Positions 26,488-35,447 of a stretch of 64,000 bases of DNA are shown here, in pieces. How positions within the stretch are numbered: the first letter of the stretch is position 1; each line of letters starts with the position of its first letter. The stretch comes from Clostridia bacterium (GTDB lineage: Bacteria; Bacillota; Clostridia; TANB77; CAG-508). Under the pieces are notes generated by a model that was not told the origin of the DNA, did no database searches, and saw only the letters and a program-made list of their open reading frames with translations. The DNA is taken from contig CAAGKK010000027.1 in NCBI GenBank assembly GCA_900770385.1, forward strand, positions 24,040-88,039. Direction: 5' to 3'. The translations under genes were made by a program, and so were the position numbers.

Positions 26488-26550
26488 AAATGTGTATTTA
26501 GCATTTAGAATTTCGTAATTAATACAAAATTCCAAATACCAAACACATTT
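26488..26550 (-). repeat. Long imperfect palindrome between secY and adk
   Basis: AAATGTGTTTGGTATTTGG on the minus strand pairs with a 3' arm whose complement reads AAATGTGTATTTAGCATTT, using several G-U pairs, with AATTTTGT/ACGAAATT near the loop. It may be a terminator or a small non-coding element. Confidence 0.5.
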
Positions 26551-26577
26551 AGGCGAGATAATTCTCGCCTAAAATTT
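26549..26577 (-). terminator. Hairpin directly after secY
   Basis: TTTTAGGCGAGA and TCTCGCCTAAA pair around a short loop right after the secY stop. No strong T run follows, so read-through into adk is expected. Confidence 0.5.
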
Positions 26578-27899
26578 TAATCTAAGAATCCTTTATAGTG
26601 TCTCATTACTAATAATGACTCTAATTGTTGTACAGTTTCTAATGCAACACCTACAACAATAAGTATTGTTGTTCCTCCGAATGTAAAGTTAAGATTTGTA
26701 AATCTTAATAACATTGGTAATATTGCAATTACTGCTAAGAATAGTCCACCAAACCAAATTAATTTACTCATTATTGATGATAAATAATCTGTTGTTGGTT
26801 TTCCTGCTCTTATACCTGGTATAAATCCGCCATTCTTCTTTATATTGCTTGATACTTCTGCTGGATTGAATGTTGCATAAGTATAGAAGAATGTGAAACC
26901 TATTATTAACAATAAATATATTATAGCATTTGCAATAGAATATCCTACTGGTACAGCAGATGATGATGTTGCAAGTGAAAATTTATATACACCTGCCCAA
27001 AATCCTGTTGCTGTAGCTATTTGATTATTAAACATTGGTATAATCATTGCTGGGAATGTCATAAATGATGATGCAAAAATTACTGGCATAACACCTGCCA
27101 TAACCAATTTAATTGGTATATGAGTATTTTGTCCACCATACATTTTTCTTCCAACAACTTTTTTAGCATATTGTACAGGAACTCTTCTCTCTGCTTCTGT
27201 AACAAATACTACTCCTGCAACTATTAAAATTGCACCTATTATAATACCTAAAGATAATAATAATCCTGTTGTAGAAAATCCTGCATCTGTAGCAATTAAT
27301 CTATATATGCTTGTAACTGCTGTTGGGAAACCTGCAATAATTCCTATAAAGATAATCATTGAAATTCCGTTTCCGACACCTTTAGCAGTAATTTGCTCTC
27401 CTAGCCACATTAATAATGCTGTACCTGCAACTAAAGATAATACAACTATAAATCCTGTTAAGAAAGATGTATCAACAAATATTCCTGATGATCTATAAGA
27501 TAAATAAATACCAACACCTTCAATTACAGCAAGAAAAACTGTAAGTATTTTTGTATATGTATTTATTTTTTCTTTACCAGCTTCGCCACCTTCTTTAGTA
27601 AGTCTTTCTAAAGAAGGAATAACCATAGCTAACAATTGTATTACGATTGATGCTGTTATGTATGGATTAATACTCATAGCAAATAATGAAAATCTAGAGA
27701 ATGCTCCTCCTGAAATAACATCTATTAAACTACTAAGTCCATTTGTAGATGATGACATTATCTCATTTAATTTCAAAGAATTTACTCCTGGTATAGTGAT
27801 AAAACATCCAAATCTAAACACTACTATTAATAATAAAGTATATAGTAATCTCTTTCTTACATCTGGTGTTTTTAAAGCGTTTTTAATAGTTTTAAACAA
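26577..27899 (-). CDS. secY: Preprotein translocase subunit SecY
   Basis: A 440-residue protein with ten membrane helices that forms the protein-conducting channel. GGAFSRFSLFAMSINPYITASIVIQ-type conserved plug and helix-2 sequence is recognisable in shorter pieces (SRFSLFAMSINPYI), as is GIRAGKPTTDYL in the C5 loop. It starts immediately after the rplO stop. Confidence 0.98.
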   Translation of the reverse strand: MFKTIKNALKTPDVRKRLLYTLLLIVVFRFGCFITIPGVNSLKLNEIMSSSTNGLSSLIDVISGGAFSRFSLFAMSINPYITASIVIQLLAMVIPSLERLTKEGGEAGKEKINTYTKILTVFLAVIEGVGIYLSYRSSGIFVDTSFLTGFIVVLSLVAGTALLMWLGEQITAKGVGNGISMIIFIGIIAGFPTAVTSIYRLIATDAGFSTTGLLLSLGIIIGAILIVAGVVFVTEAERRVPVQYAKKVVGRKMYGGQNTHIPIKLVMAGVMPVIFASSFMTFPAMIIPMFNNQIATATGFWAGVYKFSLATSSSAVPVGYSIANAIIYLLLIIGFTFFYTYATFNPAEVSSNIKKNGGFIPGIRAGKPTTDYLSSIMSKLIWFGGLFLAVIAILPMLLRFTNLNFTFGGTTILIVVGVALETVQQLESLLVMRHYKGFLD

Positions 27900-28334
27900 T
27901 TAAATCACCTCTATCTTTCCACCAACAGCTTCTATTTTTTCTGCAGCAGATTTAGTAAATCTCTTAGCTTTAACATTTAATTTTTTCTCTAATTTTCCAG
28001 TACCTAAAATAACTATACCGTCATTTATTTTTCCGATGATACCTTCTTCTAATAAAGTTTCTGCTGTAACTTCTATTGCTTTTGATTTATTTAGCATACT
28101 TAAAGTTACTTCTGTAAATGTTTTAGCATGAATATTTGTAAATCCTCTCTTAGGTAATCTTCTATATAATGGTGTTTGACCACCTTCAAATCCTCTTCTT
28201 ACACCACCGCCAGATCTTGCTTTTTGTCCTTTATGTCCTCTACCAGATGTTTTTCCAAGACCTGAACCGATTCCGCGTCCGACTCTTCTTCTAGCTACTT
28301 TCTCAGTAGCTGATTTAACTTCACCTAATTGCAT
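27900..28334 (-). CDS. rplO: Ribosomal protein L15
   Basis: A 144-residue 50S protein. The Gly/Arg-rich N-terminal extension (RRVGRGIGSGLGKTSGRGHKG) and the GGQTPLYRRLPKRGF motif are typical. It lies 25 bases after rpsE; the rpmD gene normally found between them is absent. Confidence 0.98.
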   Translation of the reverse strand: MQLGEVKSATEKVARRRVGRGIGSGLGKTSGRGHKGQKARSGGGVRRGFEGGQTPLYRRLPKRGFTNIHAKTFTEVTLSMLNKSKAIEVTAETLLEEGIIGKINDGIVILGTGKLEKKLNVKAKRFTKSAAEKIEAVGGKIEVI

Positions 28335-28359
28335 TTAATTGCACCTCCTTTTGTTAAAA

Positions 28360-28848
28360 TTATAATATCTCGCTTACTTTTTTTCCTCTTTTTTCTGCGA
28401 TTTGTTCTACAGTTCTCATATTTGATAAACCATTTAGTGTAGCATAAACAACATTTCTTGGATTGTTTGTTCCAATAACTTTTGTTCTTATATTTTTATA
28501 TCCAGCAAGTTCTATAACAGGTCTAACACTACCACCTGCTATAATTCCAGTACCTTCTGCTGCTGGTTTTAAAAGTACATTTGCACTACCAAATTGACCA
28601 ATAAATTCATGAGGTATTGTTGTATCTACTATAGGAACTTCTATTAGATTTTTCTTAGCATCTTCTATAGCTTTCTTTATAGCATCTGGAACTTCTGCAG
28701 CTTTTCCATTACCTACACCTACATGCCCATTTTCGTCACCAACTACAACAACAGCACTAAATCTAAAAGTTCTACCACCTTTAACAACTTTAGCAACTCT
28801 GTTTATAGCAACAACTTTTTCTTTTAATTCAACTGTGTTTTCTTCCAT
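28360..28848 (-). CDS. rpsE: Ribosomal protein S5
   Basis: A 162-residue 30S protein involved in decoding fidelity. RVAKVVKGGRTFRFSA and GHVGVGNGKAAEVPDAI mark its dsRBD-like N-terminal domain, and ARPVIELAG-type C-terminal sequence (VRPVIELAGYKN) follows. Next in order is rplO rather than rpmD. Confidence 0.98.
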   Translation of the reverse strand: MEENTVELKEKVVAINRVAKVVKGGRTFRFSAVVVVGDENGHVGVGNGKAAEVPDAIKKAIEDAKKNLIEVPIVDTTIPHEFIGQFGSANVLLKPAAEGTGIIAGGSVRPVIELAGYKNIRTKVIGTNNPRNVVYATLNGLSNMRTVEQIAEKRGKKVSEIL

Positions 28849-28868
28849 GTGTTCTAGTTTCCTCCTTT

Positions 28869-29228
28869 TTAAAATTCTAAACCTGCTTCTCTTGCAGCTT
28901 CTGCTAATTCTTTTATAACTCCGTGATAAATATATCCACCTCTATCAAAAACTACAGTTTTAATATTTTTTTCTGCAGCCTTTTTTGCTATTAATGTTCC
29001 AACTTCTTTTGCTGCTTCTTTATTTGCATGTTTTGTTTTAACTTCTTTATCTAATGTAGAAGCACTTACTAATGTATTTCCAGCTACATCATCAATTATT
29101 TGTGCATATATATTACTATTGCTTCTAAAAACACATAATCTTGGACATTCTGGTGTTCCACTTATTTTTCTACGAACACGAAGATGTCTTCTTTGTCTTG
29201 TAGCTTTTCTATCAATTTTAGAAATCAT
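28869..29228 (-). CDS. rplR: Ribosomal protein L18
   Basis: A 119-residue 5S rRNA-binding protein. RRHLRVRRKISGTPECPRL and FDRGGYIYHGVIKELAEAAREAGLEF are the expected N- and C-terminal signatures. It has 20 bases to rpsE and AAAGGAG before its start. Confidence 0.98.
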   Translation of the reverse strand: MISKIDRKATRQRRHLRVRRKISGTPECPRLCVFRSNSNIYAQIIDDVAGNTLVSASTLDKEVKTKHANKEAAKEVGTLIAKKAAEKNIKTVVFDRGGYIYHGVIKELAEAAREAGLEF

Positions 29229-29323
29229 TATTCTATTTCTCCTTTCTTTAAAATAATATTTTTATGTTGAAAGAATTTTATGCAGCTTGCCCATATAAGC
29301 TTCCGCTTTTTATTTGTTTCGGT

Positions 29324-29863
29324 TTATTTCTTACCTGCTTTACCTTCTTTGCGTCTAATATGTTCTTCAACATATTTAATACCTTTTCCTCTATATACTT
29401 CTGGTGGTCTTTTTGTTCTAACAACTGCTGCTGTTTGACCAACTAACTCTTTATCGATTCCTCTTACTATAATTTGATTTGGAGCAGGTACTTCAAAAGT
29501 AATTCCTTCTGGCTCAACCATTTCTACTGGATGAGAATATCCTAATGTTAAAACTAGTTTGTTTCCTTGTTTTTGAGCTCTATAACCAACGCCATTGATT
29601 TCTAGCTCTCTTTTAAATTCATCTTTAACACCTATAATCATGTTGTTTATTAAAGTTCTTACTAAACCATGTAAACTTTTATTATATGGTTCATCATCTG
29701 GTCTAGATACATATATTGTTTTTTCTTCTATTTTAGCTGTAATAGGTTTTGTTATTTCTCTTGTTAATGTTCCTTTTGGACCTTTAACAGTTATAACATC
29801 TCCATTTAATGTAACTTCTACACCATCTGGTATTGTTATAGGTTTATTTCCTATTCTTGACAT
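29324..29863 (-). CDS. rplF: Ribosomal protein L6
   Basis: A 179-residue 50S protein near the factor-binding site. It starts MSRIGNKPITIPDGVEVTL and ends with PEVYRGKGIKYVEEHIRRKEGKAGKK, split by normal conservation. Both L6 domains are complete. Confidence 0.98.
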   Translation of the reverse strand: MSRIGNKPITIPDGVEVTLNGDVITVKGPKGTLTREITKPITAKIEEKTIYVSRPDDEPYNKSLHGLVRTLINNMIIGVKDEFKRELEINGVGYRAQKQGNKLVLTLGYSHPVEMVEPEGITFEVPAPNQIIVRGIDKELVGQTAAVVRTKRPPEVYRGKGIKYVEEHIRRKEGKAGKK

Positions 29864-29968
29864 TTTATTTTCACCTCTTTGTTTTCATTAATACTTTGAC
29901 AATTTATCTGTCTTATAATTTTAATTTTTGATATTCAAATTCATTTATACTAACATAAATTTATATGA

Positions 29969-30367
29969 TTACCATATGTAAGCTAGTACTTCTCCACCTA
30001 TACCTAATTCTCTTGCTTTTTTATCTGTCATAATTCCTTTTGATGTAGATATAAGAGCTATTCCTAAACCATTTAAAACTTTTGGTAATTCATCTTTTGC
30101 AGCATAAACTCTTAAACCTGGTTTACTAATTCTTTTTAAACCTGCTATTACTTTATTTCCTTTTTCATCATATTTTAAAGTAATTCTTAAAATACCTTGA
30201 GTATCATCAGATATTTCTTCATATGATTTTATATATCCTTCTTTAAATAATATATCTGCTATGGATTTTTTAACATTTGATGCTGGTACATCAACTGTTT
30301 TATGCTTTGATCTACTTGCATTTCTAATTCTTGTTAGCATATCTGCTATTGGATCAGTAATATTCAT
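29969..30367 (-). CDS. rpsH: Ribosomal protein S8
   Basis: A 132-residue 16S rRNA-binding assembly protein. DPIADMLTRIRNA at the N-terminus and STSKGIMTDKKARELGIGGEV at the C-terminus are characteristic. In E. coli S8 represses the spc operon; nothing equivalent is shown here. Confidence 0.98.
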   Translation of the reverse strand: MNITDPIADMLTRIRNASRSKHKTVDVPASNVKKSIADILFKEGYIKSYEEISDDTQGILRITLKYDEKGNKVIAGLKRISKPGLRVYAAKDELPKVLNGLGIALISTSKGIMTDKKARELGIGGEVLAYIW

Positions 30368-30407
30368 TTTTCTTGTTCCTCCTTTTCACTAAAATTCATT
30401 TACTTTT

Positions 30408-30593
30408 TTACCAGCTAGCCTTTTTAACTCCTGGTATCTCTCCCTTGTGTGCTAATTCTCTAAAGCATACACGACATATTCCATATTTTCTTATATAAGC
30501 ATGTGGTCTACCACAAATTTTACATCTATTATATTCTCTAGTCTTATATTTTTGATCTTTTTGTTGTTTAACTTTTAAAGATTTTTTAGCCAT
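30408..30593 (-). CDS. rpsN: Ribosomal protein S14, zinc-binding type
   Basis: A 61-residue short S14. The zinc site uses CKICG and CRVC (C24, C27, C40, C43). It ends GVKKASW as the short (type Z) form does. It is followed upstream by an unusual 158-base gap before rplE. Confidence 0.98.
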   Translation of the reverse strand: MAKKSLKVKQQKDQKYKTREYNRCKICGRPHAYIRKYGICRVCFRELAHKGEIPGVKKASW

Positions 30594-30645
30594 CTTTATT
30601 TTTCTCCTTCCTTTATTTTAATTAATTTCAAATGTTAAAATTAAT

Positions 30646-30750
30646 CAAAAGCAAGTATTGCTAGAAAAGCTAGCAAAAAAGTTTGAGATAGTACTTTTGT
30701 ACATCGAAAACTTTTTTAGCAACGCTTGACAACGCAAGACGAAGCTTTTC
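30646..30750 (-). repeat. Inverted-repeat element inserted between rplE and rpsN
   Basis: On the minus strand GCGTTGCTAAAAAAGTTT is followed by a loop with GTACAAAAGTAC and then AAACTTTTTTGCTAGC, so the arms can pair. The base content (GCTTCGTCTTGCGTTGTC) is unlike the flanking spacers. It looks like a small insertion element rather than a spacer. Confidence 0.5.
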
Positions 30751-30751
30751 A

Positions 30752-31291
30752 TTAATTTTTAAATGGCATTCCTAATAAAGTAAGCAATTCTCTTGCTTCT
30801 TCATCTGTTTTTGCTGTTGTTACAAATATAATATCCATTCCTCTTAATTTATCAACTTTATCATATTCAATTTCAGGGAAAATTAATTGTTCTTTTATAC
30901 CCATTGAGTAGTTTCCTCTTCCATCAAAAGAGTTGGCTGAAACTCCTCTAAAATCTCTTACTCTAGGTAATGCTACATTGAAAAATTTATAAGCAAATTC
31001 ATACATTTTTGTGCTTCTTAGTGTTACTTTACATCCCATGTTAACACCTTCTCTAATTTTGAAAGCTGCAATTGATTTTTTTGCTTTTGTTACAACAGGT
31101 TTTTGACCTGTTATAATGCTTAAATCATTCATTGTATTTTCTAAAGCTTTTGGGTTTTCTCTTATATCTCCTAATCCAACATTTAAAACTATTTTTTCTA
31201 ATTTTGGAACTTCCATTACAGATTTGTAATTAAACTTCTTCATTAAAGCTGGAACAACTTCTTTCTCATATTGTTCTCTTAACTTTTCCAT
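30752..31291 (-). CDS. rplE: Ribosomal protein L5
   Basis: A 179-residue 5S rRNA-binding protein. Signatures include EKIVLNVGLGDIRENPKALE near the N-terminus and DFRGVSANSFDGRGNYSMG in the middle, and the C-terminus ends LLTLLGMPFKN. It lies 20 bases after rplX. Confidence 0.98.
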   Translation of the reverse strand: MEKLREQYEKEVVPALMKKFNYKSVMEVPKLEKIVLNVGLGDIRENPKALENTMNDLSIITGQKPVVTKAKKSIAAFKIREGVNMGCKVTLRSTKMYEFAYKFFNVALPRVRDFRGVSANSFDGRGNYSMGIKEQLIFPEIEYDKVDKLRGMDIIFVTTAKTDEEARELLTLLGMPFKN

Positions 31292-31311
31292 GTATATTCC
31301 TCCTTCCTTTT

Positions 31312-31620
31312 TTATTTTAATTTAGCTCCACATTTTTTACAAACACGAACTTTTTGATCTTTATCCATTTCATATCCTATTTTTGTAGGTTTGTTGCATT
31401 TAGGACAAACAACATTAACTTTTGCACTAAATATTGCACATTCTACTGGTATAATTCCGCCTTCGTCACCTTGTTTTCTTGGTTTAATGTGTTTTTTTCT
31501 TATATTAATACCTTTTACTACTACTTTGCTAGTTTTAGGCATAACTTCTAATACTTCACCTGTTTTTCCTTTATCATTTCCTGATAAAACTTGAACAGTA
31601 TCACCTTTTTTTATTCTCAT
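31312..31620 (-). CDS. rplX: Ribosomal protein L24
   Basis: A 102-residue KOW-domain protein that starts 50S assembly. MRIKKGDTVQVLSGNDKGK is the KOW motif. A C-terminal C-x2-C ... C-x2-C set (VCPKCNKP and RVCKKCGAK) is present, as in several Firmicutes. Confidence 0.98.
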   Translation of the reverse strand: MRIKKGDTVQVLSGNDKGKTGEVLEVMPKTSKVVVKGINIRKKHIKPRKQGDEGGIIPVECAIFSAKVNVVCPKCNKPTKIGYEMDKDQKVRVCKKCGAKLK

Positions 31621-31680
31621 TTAGGTCTCCTCCTTCTTCAAGAATTTACATTTAATTTATTTAACTTATTATTTGTTTTA

Positions 31681-32049
31681 CTATAGTACTTCTGGAGCTA
31701 ATGAAATAATCTTCATATAATCATTATCTCTTAATTCTCTAGCTACTGGACCAAATATACGAGTTCCTCTTGGAGTTTTATCATCACGAATAATTACAGC
31801 AGCATTTTCATCAAATTTAATGTATGAACCATCTGGGCGTCTAAGTCCTTTTTTAGTTCTAACTACAACTGCTTTTACTACATCGCCTTTAGAAACAACT
31901 CCGCCAGGTGTAGCACTTTTGACAGAAGCAACTATTACATCACCTATTCCGGCATATTTTCTATATGAACCACCTAAACATCTGATACACATAATCTCTT
32001 TTGCACCAGTGTTATCAGCAACTTTTAATATTGATTGTTGTTGTACCAT
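31681..32049 (-). CDS. rplN: Ribosomal protein L14
   Basis: A 122-residue 50S protein at the subunit interface. VADNTGAKEIMCIRCLGG and DENAAVIIRDDKTPRGTRIFG are diagnostic. Length matches the family exactly. Confidence 0.98.
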   Translation of the reverse strand: MVQQQSILKVADNTGAKEIMCIRCLGGSYRKYAGIGDVIVASVKSATPGGVVSKGDVVKAVVVRTKKGLRRPDGSYIKFDENAAVIIRDDKTPRGTRIFGPVARELRDNDYMKIISLAPEVL

Positions 32050-32088
32050 TTAGTTTTCCTCCTTTTATATTTTTAATATAACTGTGTT

Positions 32089-32352
32089 CTATTTTACTAC
32101 AGCCTTTTCCATAATTTCTACAACTCTCCATCTTTTATCTTTAGATAAAGGTCTTGTTTCCATTACTTTTACTGTATCTCCGATTTTACATTCATTAGCT
32201 TCATCATGAGCTTTTAATTTGTATGTTCTTTTTACGATTTTGTTGTATACTTTATGTCTTACACTTGTTTCTACTGCAACAACTACTGTTTTATCCATTT
32301 TATCAGATACAACTTTTCCAATCATAACTTTACGAAGATTTCTTTCTTCCAT
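32089..32352 (-). CDS. rpsQ: Ribosomal protein S17
   Basis: An 87-residue OB-fold 16S-binding protein. RKVMIGKVVSDKMDKTVVV and GDTVKVMETRPLSKDKRWR are the standard motifs. Confidence 0.98.
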   Translation of the reverse strand: MEERNLRKVMIGKVVSDKMDKTVVVAVETSVRHKVYNKIVKRTYKLKAHDEANECKIGDTVKVMETRPLSKDKRWRVVEIMEKAVVK

Positions 32353-32439
32353 TATTTTGTTTCCTCCTTCTTTTTGATGTTTGAGGTTTTAGTTTTTAAT
32401 TGAATATTATTATCCAATTTCTAAACTTCTAACTTTCAA

Positions 32440-32640
32440 TTATTCACTTTTTTCTAATTCTCTTTGTCTTAATACTGTATTAATTCTTGCAATGTCTTTT
32501 TTAACTTCTTTTATTTTCATAGGATTGTCTAGACCGTTTGTAGCTAGACTAAATCTTAATTTAAATAATTCAGTTTTTAATTCACTTAACTCTTTTTCTA
32601 GTTCTGGTGAAGACATTTCTTTTACTTTATTTATCTTCAT
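32440..32640 (-). CDS. rpmC: Ribosomal protein L29
   Basis: A 66-residue helical protein at the tunnel exit (ELSELKTELFKLRFSLATNG). Two ATG codons in a row (32643 and 32640) follow AGGTGG; I choose the second because spacing is better and the product starts MKINKV. Its start overlaps the end of rplP, so the genes are coupled. Confidence 0.95.
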   Translation of the reverse strand: MKINKVKEMSSPELEKELSELKTELFKLRFSLATNGLDNPMKIKEVKKDIARINTVLRQRELEKSE

Positions 32641-33070
32641 CATTATCACCACCTACTTCAGATTCTCTTACTACAAATTTAGTTTTAACTGGTAGTTTAT
32701 TAGCTGCAAGTCTCATAGCTTCTCTTGCTACTTCTTCAGAAACTCCTGCAAGTTCAAACATTACTCTTCCTGGTTTTACTAAAGCTACCCAATATTCTGG
32801 AGCTCCTTTACCTTTACCCATACGAGTTTCAGCTGGTTTTTTAGTTATTGGTTTGTCTGGGAATATTTTAATCCAAACTTTACCACCTCTTTTAATGTAA
32901 CGAGTCATTGCGATACGAGCTGCTTCTATTTGGTTTGATTTAATAGCTCCTGCTTCAATTGCTTGTAAACCATATTCTCCATCAGAAACAGTAATACCTC
33001 TTGTAGCTTTTCCTCTATTTCTACCTTTTTGCATTTTTCTATATTTTGTTCTTTTTGGCATTAATGGCAT
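32627..33070 (-). CDS. rplP: Ribosomal protein L16
   Basis: A 147-residue 50S protein near the A site. MPKRTKYRKMQKGRNRGKA and GGKVWIKIFPDKPITKKP are typical. The ATG at 33070 overlaps the rpsC stop codon as TAATG, with GGGGAG upstream; a second ATG three codons later would give the more usual N-terminus. The C-terminal Asp/Glu-rich tail runs into rpmC. Confidence 0.97.
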   Translation of the reverse strand: MPLMPKRTKYRKMQKGRNRGKATRGITVSDGEYGLQAIEAGAIKSNQIEAARIAMTRYIKRGGKVWIKIFPDKPITKKPAETRMGKGKGAPEYWVALVKPGRVMFELAGVSEEVAREAMRLAANKLPVKTKFVVRESEVGGDNDEDK

Positions 33071-33726
33071 TATTCTTCTCCCCTTTCGTTCTTTTTAGTT
33101 GGAAGAATTTCTCCTCTATATATCCAAACTTTTACACCTATCTTTCCATAAGTTGTATCAGCTTCATAGAAACCATAGTCTATATCTGCTCTTAAAGTTT
33201 GAAGTGGTATAGTACCTTCTTTGTAGAATTCAGTTCTAGCCATATCTGCTCCACCTAATCTACCAGATACTGCTGTTTTTATTCCTAATGCTCCTGCTTT
33301 CATTGTTTTTTGCATAGCTTGTTTCATTGCTCTTCTGAATGAAATTCTTCTTTCTAGTTGAGCTGCTATATTTTCTGCTACTAATTGAGCATCTAAATCA
33401 ATATTTTTAACCTCAACTATATTTAAATTAACATCTTTATTTATCATTTTTGATAATTCATTTTTTAATGTTTCTGCTATTGCTCCACCTTTTCCTATTA
33501 CTAATCCTGGTTTTGCAGTGTAAACATTAACTCTTACAAATTTAGCTGTTCTTTCTATTTCTATTTTAGAAATACCGCTAACAAATAATTTCTTTTTAAC
33601 ATATTCACGGATTTTATGATCTTCTACTAAGTATTCGCTAAAGTTTTTAGAATCTGCATACCATTTAGAATTCCAATCTTTAATAACTCCTACTCTTAAT
33701 CCATGTGGATTCATTTTTTGTCCCAT
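33070..33726 (-). CDS. rpsC: Ribosomal protein S3
   Basis: A 218-residue 30S protein at the mRNA entry channel. MGQKMNPHGLRVGVIKDW starts it, the KH domain has GLVIGKGGA, and SGRLGGADMARTEFYKEG marks the C-terminal domain. Confidence 0.98.
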   Translation of the reverse strand: MGQKMNPHGLRVGVIKDWNSKWYADSKNFSEYLVEDHKIREYVKKKLFVSGISKIEIERTAKFVRVNVYTAKPGLVIGKGGAIAETLKNELSKMINKDVNLNIVEVKNIDLDAQLVAENIAAQLERRISFRRAMKQAMQKTMKAGALGIKTAVSGRLGGADMARTEFYKEGTIPLQTLRADIDYGFYEADTTYGKIGVKVWIYRGEILPTKKNERGEE

Positions 33727-33759
33727 GTTAAAAATCCTCCTTTCTTTATTAATGTCTTA

Positions 33760-34113
33760 CTATTTTCTTTCTTTTAACACAATAGTAATGTGACTTGTTC
33801 TTTTTCTTATTCTAACAGCAGAACCTTTTGCTGCAGGTCTAATTCTTTTTAATGTTGGACCTTGATTAGCATAAATTTGATCAACATATAAATTACTGCT
33901 ATTCATGTTATGATTATTTTCAGCATTTGCAATTGCTGATTTAAGTAATTTCTCTATAATTTCAGAAGAAGCTTTTGGTGTAAATTTAACAATTGCTAGA
34001 GCTTCTGAAACATCTTTTCCTCTTATTAAGTCTGCTACTATTTTAACTTTTCTAGCTGAAATTCTTGCATACTTAAGAGTTGCTTTTGCTTCTAATACTG
34101 CATTTTCCTCCAT
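33760..34113 (-). CDS. rplV: Ribosomal protein L22
   Basis: A 117-residue protein lining the exit tunnel. ARISARKVKIVADLIRGKDV and the C-terminal SAVRIRKRTSHITIVL hairpin region are diagnostic. Confidence 0.98.
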   Translation of the reverse strand: MEENAVLEAKATLKYARISARKVKIVADLIRGKDVSEALAIVKFTPKASSEIIEKLLKSAIANAENNHNMNSSNLYVDQIYANQGPTLKRIRPAAKGSAVRIRKRTSHITIVLKERK

Positions 34114-34146
34114 TGTTAATCCTCCTTATTTAGATTTTTCTCTTTA

Positions 34147-34419
34147 CTATTTAGAAGATTTAGCTCCTGCATGACCTTTGAATGTTCTTGTTGGTGCGAA
34201 TTCTCCTAATTTATGTCCTATCATTTCTTCTGTTATATAAACTGGTACATGTTTTCTACCATCGTGAACAGCTATTGTATGTCCAACAAATTGTGGATAT
34301 ATAGTAGATGCTCTTGACCATGTTTTTAATACATCTTTTTTACCAGATTCATTCATAGCTTCGATTCTTTTCATTAATTCTGGTGCTACAAATGGTACTT
34401 TTTTACTTGATCTTGACAT
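34147..34419 (-). CDS. rpsS: Ribosomal protein S19
   Basis: A 90-residue 30S head protein. MSRSSKKVPFVAPELMKRI and HKLGEFAPTRTFKGHAG are the expected ends. Confidence 0.98.
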   Translation of the reverse strand: MSRSSKKVPFVAPELMKRIEAMNESGKKDVLKTWSRASTIYPQFVGHTIAVHDGRKHVPVYITEEMIGHKLGEFAPTRTFKGHAGAKSSK

Positions 34420-34438
34420 TTAATTATTTCCTCCTTTT

Positions 34439-35266
34439 TTATTTTCTTCTCTTAACTATAAACTTATTAGATGCTTTATTTTTCTTTCTTGTTTTATATC
34501 CAAGAGCTGGTTTACCCCATGGAGTCATAGGTCCACTATGTCCTACAGGAGCTTTACCTTCACCACCACCATGAGGGTGATCTACTGGGTTCATAACAGA
34601 ACCTCTAACTGTTGGACGAATTCCCATATGTCTTTTTCTTCCTGCTTTTCCTATTTTAATGTTCTCATGATCGCTATTTCCTATTGTTCCTATTGTTGCT
34701 CTACATCTTGTTAAAACTAATCTCATTTCTCCTGATGGTAATCTTACATGTGAATATTTTTCTTCTTTAGCCATAAGTTGAGCAGCTTGACCTGCAGCTC
34801 TAACCATTTTACCACCTTGACCTGGATTTAATTCTATATTGTGTATCATTGTACCAACTGGAATACTTTCGATTGGCATACAGTTACCTGGTTTAATATC
34901 TACTTTTGCTCCAGATATAACTTTGTCACCATCTTTTAATCCTTGTGGTGCTAATATGTAAGATTTTGTTCCATCTTCATATTCTAATAATGCAATATTA
35001 CTGCTACGGTTTGGATCGTATTCGATACCAATTACTGTTGCATACATATCATCTTTATTTCTTTTAAAATCTATAATTCTATATTTTTGTCTATTTCCTC
35101 CACCTTGATGTCTTACAGTAATTCTACCATATGAATTTCTTCCTGCTTTTTCTTTCTTTTTAGCAAGTAAAGATTTTTCAGGAGTTTTCTTTGTTATTTC
35201 TTCAAAATTAGAAACTGTCATGTTTCTTCTTGATGGAGTATATGGTTTAAAATGTTTTATTCCCAT
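34439..35266 (-). CDS. rplB: Ribosomal protein L2
   Basis: A 275-residue protein next to the peptidyl-transferase centre. GRITVRHQGGGNRQKYRIID near the N-terminus and VMNPVDHPHGGGEGKAP, with the conserved histidine, near the C-terminus are present. A 181-base gap, long for this cluster, separates it from rplW. Confidence 0.98.
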   Translation of the reverse strand: MGIKHFKPYTPSRRNMTVSNFEEITKKTPEKSLLAKKKEKAGRNSYGRITVRHQGGGNRQKYRIIDFKRNKDDMYATVIGIEYDPNRSSNIALLEYEDGTKSYILAPQGLKDGDKVISGAKVDIKPGNCMPIESIPVGTMIHNIELNPGQGGKMVRAAGQAAQLMAKEEKYSHVRLPSGEMRLVLTRCRATIGTIGNSDHENIKIGKAGRKRHMGIRPTVRGSVMNPVDHPHGGGEGKAPVGHSGPMTPWGKPALGYKTRKKNKASNKFIVKRRK

Positions 35267-35447
35267 AATTATTCGAACCTCTCTTCTTTTATTTACGGAT
35301 TTTTTTCCTGCTCCGCATAAACAGATAAAATTTATTTTCCTGGTTACTTCCAGATAATTATTTCAATGAATAATTAGATGTACTTGTTATAAAATACTAT
35401 TATAAATTATTCATTATTAACTATTTACTGCGATATAAATCGCACAT

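Noticed and set aside
30646..30750. A short gene in the rpsN-rplE gap
   Set aside because: No start codon with a ribosome binding site opens a credible frame; the inverted arms explain the sequence better.
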